From contig NC_059393.1 in assembly GCF_019703515.2 (NCBI RefSeq), positions 11,984,001 to 12,048,000 of the forward strand: a stretch of DNA of 64,000 nt, written 5' to 3'. This DNA comes from Myxocyprinus asiaticus. Its lineage: Eukaryota; Chordata; Actinopteri; Cypriniformes; Catostomidae. This document shows positions 1 through 38,219 of the stretch, one piece after another. Numbering within the stretch: position 1 is the stretch's first letter; each line of letters begins with the position of its first letter. A program made the position numbers and the translations under genes. Under the pieces are notes generated by a model. The model made no database searches, was not told where the DNA came from, and was given only the letters and a program-made list of their open reading frames with translations.

Positions 1-519
1 TTTATTTATGCTGTTATTGTTGTTTTTTGTTGCCACCGTTAGTCAAATGTTGCGTGGTGATGTAAGGAGCTAGTCTTCTTAATTAATGAGGTTTGTTGAT
101 TGTCACCATTATAGTGGTCTGTGTGTTAAAGGGTTGAGGTCTATGTCGAACAACTGTATGAACTGTCTTGCCTTGCAAGAAATACCTCTATTCAGAGGCA
201 AAGTTTGTGGTTCTGAAATGGGGACAAAATGAAAACTCTTGCATTGTGAATTGATAGATGTCTGAACAAGAATTTAGGAGTTCTCTCAACAAGAATTTTT
301 CCTTTTAGTGAACAAACAAATTCACATTGATCAAACAATGTTAATAAGGACAATTATTAAAACAGTTGTTGAGAGAACTCAAAAATCTTACTGCATTATT
401 TTGCCTTAATTTTTTAAGTTTGCTCAGCAAATATTTATTTACAGTGAAAAAAGAAAATTAAAAAAATATCAGCTAAAACGTGAATACATGTTTTGAATGT
501 CATGAATTGTCTGTATTGT
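1..519. other. AT-rich intergenic or intronic sequence, no gene recognised
   Basis: No coding segment or repeat family was recognised here. If the sushi exon at 520-712 is real, this could be one of its introns. Confidence 0.4.
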
Positions 520-712
520 TGCATGTTCTACAAAAGTGGCATATCAGGAGGAAAGACTCCTATAGTTGGATATCCAGGTATCATTCCACCTTACAAATCT
601 GGACAAGTCTTATTTTTTCAATGCAATGATGTGAACATGAAGATGTACCGCCAATGAGCAATTGAATGCCAGTCAATTGGAAAACGAGATAGCCCATATC
701 CACAATGTGAAG
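520..712 (+). pseudogene. Decayed sushi (CCP) exon, complement factor H-like
   Basis: Reading from 520, the frame gives CMFYKSGISGGKTPIVGYPG, then PPYKSGQVLFFQC, AIECQSIGKRDSPYPQCE, and a GT donor after the first base of the next codon. The YxxGxxVxFxC ... IxCxxxGx ... PxC pattern and the phase-1 exon end are typical of sushi modules, which build complement factor H, its relatives and coagulation factor XIII B. There is an in-frame TGA at 655-657, and the usual tryptophan after the third cysteine is arginine. In mammals CFH, CFHR and F13B genes lie beside ASPM, so a family remnant is plausible. Which member, or whether other exons lie left of the window, cannot be said. Confidence 0.5.
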
Positions 713-1259
713 GTATAAATACATACTGCACTGCACATTCATCTGACCCATATGTACATTGATGTGTCCTTAGAAATGCCCTTATAATAAATATATCTCT
801 GACAGATTGACTAATTAAATTGCTAAATGGATTGCTGTGGACTGTAGGCCAATGTTAGGATTATGTTCAATAATATGGAAATATATTGCCTTCTAAAGCC
901 ACTTTTTGTCTTATCATAGCTTTACTTGTCTGACACAATAATGTAATGCATTTCAATTATTTGGATTATTTATATAATATAGATTATTTTTATAATTATT
1001 TAAATATAGGCTAACTATTTATAATTATTTGATAATTATATATTATTGTTATTTGTGGGGCTTTCTCAGCAAATATTTATATATATGATCAGTTGTGGTT
1101 AAAAAAAAAAAAAAAAAAATCAATTGACAGCCCTAGTTTCGACCCATGTGTGAAAAATTTAATTCAGCGTTGTGTATAGCTATAACAGTCAAAACATATA
1201 CCTTACATGTAACAGAAGCCAGCTGGTAGATAGTTGTGCAGTATGTGTAAACTTCACTC
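713..1259. other. AT-rich sequence with a poly-A run, no gene recognised
   Basis: The stretch after the sushi-like exon is AT-rich, with repeated ATTATTTATA-like words at 955-1085 and an 18-base A run near 1101-1118. No exon follows the donor at 713 within this interval. Confidence 0.4.
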
Positions 1260-1279
1260 CCCTGGCCTCAAGAGGCGCA

Positions 1280-1400
1280 CTAGCGACTGACGCTAGAGGC
1301 CGTAGCCTTTATCCTCCTCGTTAGCGCGCCGCCTCCCATGCCGGAGATATTGGTTCGAACCCAAGCAGGACTGGTTGCAGTGGAACCATGACCCAGATTG
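1280..1400 (+). repeat. tRNA-derived SINE fragment
   Basis: A GC-rich island in AT-rich surroundings contains TTAGCGCGCCGCCTCCCATG followed by GGTTCGAACCC at 1352-1362, a perfect RNA polymerase III B box at tRNA-like spacing. No complete cloverleaf is evident upstream, so it reads as the head of a tRNA-derived SINE or a tRNA relic, not an active tRNA gene. The family is not the one at 39455. Confidence 0.5.
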
Positions 1401-2049
1401 GATATCTCTAAAGCAATGACGCACAGAATTTGCTTTGTAATATCTCACAAAAGTTGTATTTATATTTATTTTATTATTATTTTATTTCTTTATTGCTGTT
1501 GACACAATGTTTTTGCCTTGTCTTTTTCTCTCACCTCATCTTTTGGATCTCTCACTGTCAGGTTTTTAATGCCCACTTCGATTTTAACAAGCCACTTTTC
1601 ACTATTCAAACAAAGATGAAAATATACCGATATATCTAGGCTATACATGTACAGTAAAATGTTAACCATTGGATTTAACTTTAATTCAACTCCGAGCACC
1701 TCCTGAGATGGTCTGAGATTATTTGCAGTGCTCACAATTAAGACATTCTTGCAAACTATTTTCAGAGAGAGAACTATTTCTCACAGAGAGAGAAATTCTT
1801 CATATGCACATTCTGTGAGAAGCGCTCAACAAACACTGAATCAGACATATGCACTGATGGCTTTTCTTTCATCTGTTCTTCAAAATATAAATTGTCACAT
1901 AGTATAATACAGAATCGATCAGTACTAAAGGAAACAGAATTGCATTTAATATTAAATCAATACAGGACGCAGTCTGTAATGTATTTTAGCCAGCACCTCA
2001 CATCCAAACAGCTGAGAACATTTCGAAATTTAAAGCTATACACTATATA

Positions 2050-2576
2050 CACAGTACTGTGCAAACGTTTTAAGCACTTAAGATGTTTCACAAAAACATT
2101 TGTCTAAAGATGGTTATTTATATCTTCAGCTTTAGTGTGTCAACAGGAAAAATAAATGTTAGATTCACAAACATTCCTTTTGCAAATAGAAAAGATTAGA
2201 ATAGAAGAACAGGGAGCCCTGCAACAGATGTCATGGCCCCCACAAAGCCCCCCACTGAACATCGTGTCAGTCTGAGATTACATAAAGAGACAGAAGCATC
2301 TGAGACAGCCTAAATAGATAGAAGAACTGTGGTGAATTCTCCAAGAAGCTTTGAACATCCTATCTGCCAACAACCAAGAAAAACTGTGTCCAGGTGTACC
2401 TAGGAGAATTGGTGCTGTTTTAAAGGCAAAGGTGGCCACACCAAATATTGATTTAGATTTATGTTTACTGGACTTTGTATGACGTTAATTAATTAAAACT
2501 ATTTATGGCATTGTTTTTTTAAGAAATCCTCACTGCAACATTTTTCACAGGTGCCCAGAACTTTTGCACAGTACTA
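2050..2576 (+). mobile_element. Internally deleted Tc1/mariner element
   Basis: The left end reads CACAGTACTGTGCAAACGTT and the right end CAGAACTTTTGCACAGTAC, inverted copies of one another and next to TA. The middle (2210-2440) resembles the 3' part of a Tc1 transposase (for example CAACAGATGTCATGGCCCCC, matching the region before the last catalytic acid), but it is broken by stops. About two thirds of a normal 1.6-kb element is missing, so it cannot move by itself. Confidence 0.65.
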
Positions 2577-3278
2577 TATGCATCAGTTTCACATTTGTCA
2601 ATGTTAATTACGTATGTGAGAGCCCTTAATCTGCTTTTTCTCCAGTAGACGGATGTAACTCTTGACAAGCGACCAGGGGAAAGATCAAGGCAGGGGTGGT
2701 TCTAGAGGAGGGGCCATTTCAATTTGGAAATAACAAACCTAATTTTGTTGGAGGGGTGTGAAATGTTCATTGTGAAAAATAAGAAATGTCATTGCCTCGC
2801 CTTCAGGTTAAACTGAATGTGGAAGGCCACTGAGCAGGAGCCATTAGAATGCAGATACAACAGAAATGATTAAGAGGAATGAATACAAGTCAGGGGAGAG
2901 AGTTGAATACAGTTGTTATAGTAAATTCAGAATGGAGGGTGACCACTACTTGACCAGCATGCATGCAAGACGAATAGAGAGGACATTTTACGTGTTTAAG
3001 TACGTATTGACACACTGCCCCATATTCAGAGGAAAATTAAAAGGTCTTTGATGTAAACTTAGGGGTGAAGCGTGTAATTTTTAAATGTAACAATACTTTT
3101 TTTCCTACCTCAGATTAATACGCAGAAACAACTATTCTAAAATGTAGTCAAAAACAGCACCAGGATATTTGGTTTGGCATTATTTTTAATGTTCAGTAAG
3201 AGCACATTAAAATACATGAAATTCCAAACTGCACTACTTGTATTTACAGTAGCAAAGGTAACAATGCGCCATCTTAGA

Positions 3279-3280
<2 letters not shown>
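2577..3280. other. Non-coding stretch downstream of aspm
   Basis: No gene recognised. An open frame at 2866-3051 has no domain resemblance and is treated as chance. Confidence 0.4.

Positions 3281-3355
<75 letters not shown>
3281..3355. repeat. (TA)n microsatellite
   Basis: About 75 bases of uninterrupted AT dinucleotide downstream of aspm. It creates spurious Tyr-Ile open frames on both strands. Confidence 0.97.
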
Positions 3356-3358
<3 letters not shown>

Positions 3359-3506
3359 GCACCAATAAAACCCTCCCCAACAAAAAAAAGGAGATAAAAT
3401 TTTACACATTATAAAAATGTTACATATGTACAAGGCAAACTGGCTACACAAAATTGGAGCTAAAATCCAACACTTTTTTACACTTTGAAGCACACAGGTT
3501 CATTAT

Positions 3507-3512
3507 TTTATT
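3507..3512 (-). promoter_or_regulatory. Candidate aspm polyadenylation signal AATAAA
   Basis: The minus strand reads AATAAA 15 bases after the aspm stop codon. If used, the 3' UTR would be very short, so it is only a candidate; no other canonical minus-strand hexamer stands out before the TA microsatellite at 3281-3355. Confidence 0.35.
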
Positions 3513-3526
3513 TGCTGCAAATATTT

Positions 3527-32733
<29,207 letters not shown>

Positions 32734-32803
32734 GTTTATAACAAATACAAATCAACGGCGATTTAGTAAATCCATGTGTCAACGCTGCTGAGCTGCACAG
32801 AAA

Positions 32804-32935
32804 TGCCGTTTGAAAACAAGAGTGCGCAGTCACACATTTTGAATTTGAGTGCAGAGCAGGCAACCAATCAGCGCGTCGAATCTGATGCCGTTGTCCAATA
32901 GTTGCAAAGCAGAGCAACCTCGGACCAATCACAGT
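32804..32935 (-). promoter_or_regulatory. aspm promoter with three CCAAT boxes and CHR-like sites
   Basis: Three CCAAT motifs lie on the plus strand at 32864-32868, 32895-32899 and 32925-32929, spaced 31 and 30 bp, within 200 bp upstream of the aspm ATG. TTTGAA, the cell-cycle homology region core, occurs at 32809-32814 and 32838-32843. Evenly spaced NF-Y sites next to a CHR are typical of late cell-cycle (G2/M) genes bound by NF-Y and DREAM/B-MYB, which suits aspm. Motifs are seen directly; function is inferred. Confidence 0.6.
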
Positions 32936-33354
32936 TCTAGACTTTCTTTAAAAACATGTAAACACGCCCACAATGCAGGAAGCTGTTACACTTTTTTCGA
33001 AATACTGGCCATGTTGCATGATAGTTCACAAATTGAGATCTTTAGAATGAGAAGAATTTCACGAGAATAGAATACTGGTCATTTCACAATTACAATGTTA
33101 CAATGTATGTTTTGTATTTTACATATTTCTGCATGTTACTTATAAAGTGGTCGGTTTAGTCCTTGAAAATGAGGAAAGAAAGCAATTTACCTTTGCTTTG
33201 AGTGGTGCTATTCCTATATATCCTATATATAAAATGTATATATTTAATTAATTTATATAATATGTATTTGTATTTATTACGTTAGTATTTATTCAGTCTG
33301 GAGTGACTACAGAAGCCCTGAAGGGCAAGGCACAAAAAACAAAACAAAAAAATC
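32936..33354. other. aspm-crb1 intergenic sequence, no gene recognised
   Basis: No coding feature is supported beyond the aspm promoter; the right part is AT-rich (TATATATCCTATATATAAAA region near 33215-33235). Confidence 0.4.
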
Positions 33355-34810
33355 GAAGCCCCTTTGAGGACAGGGTGGACATTTTTCTCTGAAATAGTTT
33401 TACGTGCCCTCACAATAAAGTTACCATGGTTTTACTACAGTAACCATATTTTAACCATGATATTTGTAGTGAAACCATAGTAATATTACAGGACAACAAA
33501 AACTATGGTAATAAAAATAATAATTTTGTGGATATTATGGTTTCACTATACAAATATCATGGTTTAAGTGTGGTTAAGGTATCCTTCGGGTGTCTGCCTT
33601 GTGGACTGCTCTGTGCACAATATGCCTGACACAAGTTTCATCATCAGCACAGTCCGCGTGCGGCCCAGATTTTCTCAACCCATGAGACGAGGTCCTCATC
33701 TGTGCGAATCGTCTGTGCATGCACCTGCCATTGACTGTACTAAAAGAGTATCACAAAGCAGTTGTTTTGGGCAAGCATCAAATGCGTTCGTACTCACAGC
33801 TAGAAGAGTATACTTTGAAAGGCAGCTTGATCGAACTTGAGCCGAACATACAAAAATGAAGTATACCCAGGCCTGTAATGTAGTAAACTATAGGCAGGGT
33901 TGGGAGGATTACTTCTGAAATGTATTCCACTACAGATTACAGAATACATGCTGTAAAATGTCATTTATAACATATTTCATTAGATTACTCAAGATCAGTA
34001 ACGTATTCTAAATACTTTGGATTACTTCTTCAGCACTGGTAGATTTTTTCACTTGTTTTGACTATAAAAACTCTGCCAGTACAGTAAGACAAAATACACA
34101 TGTTAAAAATACATTCTCTGAAAAACCTAAATATCTTATGCAGTGTTGTTTCTAAAACAAGATAAATCAAACTGATCTTGTTTTAAGGATTTTTAGATAT
34201 TTTTACAGGAAAACAATTAAAAAATTATTATCAAGAATATGATTTTTGCCCTAATATCAAAGGTTTTACTAGAAAAAAAGAAATTATGATCCAACATGAA
34301 TTTTCTTGATAAAAAAAATATGATCGTGTCTGGTAACATGTGCATGTCAAATGGCTAGAAATAGCATTTTAGTTTAGCGTAAAGCTGACAATTTACACAA
34401 GGTTTATTTCTATTTCTGCTGCTCCAAACTTACTTCAAACTGACTTCTCTGTCTGCTCGTATGAATGTAACACATCATAAGAAAGTGTTTCACCGCTGTT
34501 CAAATGCACTTTGGATCGCATCATTTATATGTATAAATGTTTTCCATCTGAAAGGACTAAATATTAAATTAAGTAAATGACAATAAAATGCAAAGTAATC
34601 TCTTCAGTAATCAAAATACTTTTTGAATGTAATTGTATTCTAATTACCAATGATTTAAATTGTAACTGTAGTGGAATACAGTTACTTATATTTTGTATTT
34701 TAAATACGTAATCCCGTTACATGTATTCCATTACTCCCCAACCCTGACTATAGGGCACGCAAAACGAATTCTTTCAGAAAAAAGTGCCCGCCCTGTCCTC
34801 TAAGAGGCTC
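33355..34810. mobile_element. Old foldback element split by a hAT insertion
   Basis: About 55 bases at 33355-33410 (including GAGGACAGGGTGGACATTTT) recur inverted at 34752-34810 (including AAGTGCCCGCCCTGTCCTC). Between them lie a small CCATGG-type palindromic repeat (33418-33570), a stretch resembling 50310-50470, and the hAT element at 33895-34746. I read the outer pair as the arms of an older element. No coding content. Confidence 0.6.
33895..34746. mobile_element. hAT-like non-autonomous element with perfect 8-bp target duplication
   Basis: It begins CAGGGTTGGGAGGATTACTT and ends with the inverted form ATTACTCCCCAACCCTG. Both flanks read ACTATAGG (33887-33894 and 34747-34754), an exact 8-bp target duplication as made by hAT transposases. 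It is 852 bp with no transposase frame. Confidence 0.88.
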
Positions 34811-35090
34811 TGTATTTTTCACAATTTATTTTATATATTCAGTTTATAACAAATCAAATTCTGTATTTTTGGGTTAATATATTTACACATTTATGTGTAA
34901 TAATTTTATTATTATTTTATTATTTATTTTAAGTCTAAATCAATGTACTTTTTACATGTAAAATATAAAATAAAAGGTTGCAGAAAACATTTTGGATAAT
35001 TTTATGCTTATTTTTTGCTGTTCACCAGAAAAACAAACAAACAATGAAAATAGACTCATGAATATGGTCCCTTTATCCCACCTCAGACTA
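34811..35090. other. AT-rich intergenic sequence, no gene recognised
   Basis: Only AT-rich text is seen (TTATTATTTATTTTAAGTC near 34915). The short minus-strand frame at 34952-35167 has no recognisable features. Confidence 0.4.
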
Positions 35091-35096
35091 ATAAAA

Positions 35097-35482
35097 AAGG
35101 TAAATCTGACTGTATATCTCACTATTGCAACTTTAATACTCGTAATTGCATGTTTATAAAGTTTCAATTGCTCGTAATTATGATATACAAACTTGAAATT
35201 GCGACTTGTAATTATGAGGTATAAACTCGCATTTGCAGCTTAATTTCTCATAATTACGAGATATACTGTAAACTCGCAACTGCAACTTTATTTTTCATAA
35301 ATGCGAGATATAAACTTGACTTTATTTTATGTAATTATGATATATAAACTTGCAACTGTGATTACAAGATATGAACTTGGAATTGCGAGTTTATATCTTG
35401 AAAGTGCAACAATTTCTCACAGTTTCAAGTTTATATCACCCAATTGCCACTTTATATCACACAAATCCGGCAATATATATTG
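35097..35482. repeat. Degenerate tandem repeat of AACTCGCAATT / TAATTATGAGAT words
   Basis: Words such as ATATAAACTTGCAACTG, TTGCGAGTTTATATC and CGTAATTATGATATA recur in both orientations every 40 to 70 bases. This is a worn minisatellite-like repeat with inverted symmetry, 0.6 kb upstream of crb1. Confidence 0.6.
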
Positions 35483-36007
35483 CGGTTGTGAAAAATAAAG
35501 TCAGAATCACCTCTTTTGTTTTTTAATTCTGTGGCGGGATCCGGCTTTCATGGAATTCAAACATGAAGGCACTTAAAAAAAAAAAAAACTTTTAAAGAAG
35601 TAGACGAAAAAGCTTTGTATTTAAGCTCCAACCAGAAGGCAAAAGGCATGGTCTGTTTTGCATGAAATCAACCGTAAGAGGTTTTTGAGAGAAGTCATTA
35701 CACTGGAGTGGATGTAAGGCCATGATTACAAGAGGGGAAAAGGACCTCACAGCAGTATTTTGCCTGCCATTCCTTATTTAATATCCAGTGTAATCATCAC
35801 CTGCTAATTATAATTCAGGCAGCTTGCCTGATCGCCCATCTCTCTCTCTCTTTTCAAGTCTTCACCAATCCCAAGAGGCCTCTTTGTATTAAGCATGCAG
35901 GTTTGCGCCTCATTGGTGCATGTGTGAAGGAGAGCGTACTAAGTCTCAGAGAGGAATACACACAGACAGACAGTCACAGAAGGATGCTTGAGTAACACAC
36001 CGTGATC

Positions 36008-36043
36008 ATGTCAGCTAGCCTATTATCACAATGACATCTAAAT
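36008..36043 (+). promoter_or_regulatory. Upstream start codons in the crb1 5' leader
   Basis: An 8-codon open frame starts at ATG 36008 and ends at TGA 36032-36034. A second ATG at 36031 overlaps it and runs out of frame into the crb1 coding sequence. If the transcript begins upstream of 36008, both could reduce initiation at 36044. The transcription start is not known from sequence. Confidence 0.45.
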
Positions 36044-36122
36044 ATGGATCCTACTCTTTTGGATTCAGTGAGGGTCAGATTAGTTGCCTGTGTCTTGTTC
36101 CTTCTTCTGCAGTGGACAGAGA
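36044..36122 (+). CDS. crb1: crb1 exon 1: signal peptide
   Basis: The ATG at 36044 opens [13 protein letters not shown], followed by the hydrophobic core VACVLFLLL and QWTE, a convincing secretory signal. The exon ends at a GTAAGT donor after 79 nt, phase 1, which fits the acceptor at 43108. Two earlier ATGs (36008, 36031) are out of frame or closed quickly and lack hydrophobic residues, so they are not chosen. The first intron is about 7 kb. Confidence 0.85.
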
Positions 36123-36587
36123 GTAAGTAGTCCAGCCTGTTGCTTCAATGCAGTCATGACGTAATGGTTAGTCCACTTGTTGAATATTCTTGTTTACAAA
36201 TGTCAAACAGAAAATATTTACTAGACAATGCACACGTTAGCTTAAAATACTGATCTAAGTGAGGTATAAAGTTTTACTATTTCTTGGTTATTTGTTTGTT
36301 TGTAATTTTATCTCTTCTTTCGTTGTTGCAGTAGTATCTAGAATGTAGATTCATTTTCACAAGCAACTAATGACAATCTTTTTCTTTTTTTTTTTACTAA
36401 ATGAAGAAACAGCATTTAAGTAAACCTGGTTTGCATTTTGTCTATGATTTTTCTGATCATATACTTCAGTTATTTATATACTTGAGTTACTGTATATAGT
36501 AACTCAAGTAGATATGACTGAAGTATATGATCAGAAAATCATAGACAAAATGCAAAGAATAAACCCTAATGGATATCTATCTATCTA

Positions 36588-36655
<68 letters not shown>

Positions 36656-38149
36656 CACACACACACATTATGGTTTATTCTTTGTATTTTTGTGTACATA
36701 CAGTATTTACTATATGCTAAAAGTTACCATTTTATATTTTATATTTTATATAAAATGTTATATTATATTACATACAGTATATTTTATATTTTTTCATATT
36801 CTAAAAAATATTTTGAAAAATATAAAAGAGATGAAAAAGGCAAATCAGTCTACCCAGATAGCTTCAAATGATTCCTTTTTTCTTCAATATGGCTTCACAT
36901 GAGTGTGGTCAGGGGTATCATAAACCTGGACACATCAGCCGCAGTGGCACTTAAGAACAGAAAAGGCTTTGCATCAAAGACAGTCAAAAAAGAAAGATAT
37001 GCTTTTCATTTTCTATGCCAGATTTAAAAGGATTGTTGCTTGCTTTCATCCTGTGCATTTAAATGTGAGCATCTCGCCTTTTTGGCGTAGAATATTGAGT
37101 TTGATAGTTTTTGTTTTGCATTGTAAGATCTTTAGAGGATTTCAAAAACCTGTTTATATGAACATATGGTTTGGCATCTTCATGGCTTTGGGATAACCCA
37201 ATCGTATGCGTGGGGTCATGCTGAGCATTGGTCTAGACATATAAGCTGATCTTGCCGAAATCCCCCCCTAAAACTGATCAGTTTGATTGAGTGCTGTCCT
37301 GATACCAACTGGTCAACAAGTTGAGGCAATTGTTTGATTTGATAGCTCTCAAATATGTTACGTATTATCTTCTTTTACAAGACTTTTTGGGTCACATTTT
37401 CTTAACAAATATCCTCATCTAGAATTATTTACTCTCAATGTACTCAGAATATAAATGAGGGGCAATCCAGATCTCCATTGCGAAATTAAACTGAAACAAA
37501 GCCATCATGATTGCTTGCACAATTAGCCTTTGTCTCACTGCATAGTCTGTTATAAAAAGACATTTTACACTGCAGGGTCTGAATAGGGTTTTTAGACACC
37601 CCCTAAATGACTGACTTATGTCTATTGCTGATCACCATGGCAACCCCTGCAAACGGAAAGCTGGAAGCGTGGAATTGGTTGCCATGGGGACATAATTTGA
37701 TGCTTTGTTGAGACTCCAAAGTTTCCAAACGTCCTTGCTCTGTTAGCAGGAAGTGAATAGGGCTGTCACAGGGGTTAAACCGTTTCTTGGATAGATAACG
37801 GAGCATTGTTGCTACTGGCATTTCCCGACTGAATGCAGGTTGGAGGCTTTTATATATGTTGTTTATCTAATGCTGTGCAGGCCGTGGGTGTGTAGATGTG
37901 ACCAGTCAGGAATATGCATAAACTTACGCTTATCAAAGACTTTCTAGCAAGGCATTGTTGGCCATCTTTGGAACGCTCTCAGGAGGTTATTTCCAGTCAT
38001 GCCAGTGCAGCTCCTATCTACTTGAATGGAGAAAGACCAAAATCTAAAAAACAGTTGGTCAAGATTATGATCAAAGAACATATTTCAAATCAGCAATCAA
38101 ATCTGACAATAATGGTATCATAAAGTGTGATTCTTCACCTCATATTATG

Positions 38150-38219
<70 letters not shown>

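Noticed and set aside
3137..3493. Open frames rich in Tyr-Ile on both strands (also 36514-36720 and 38145-38387)
   Set aside because: They are translations of TA microsatellites and have no start context or domain.
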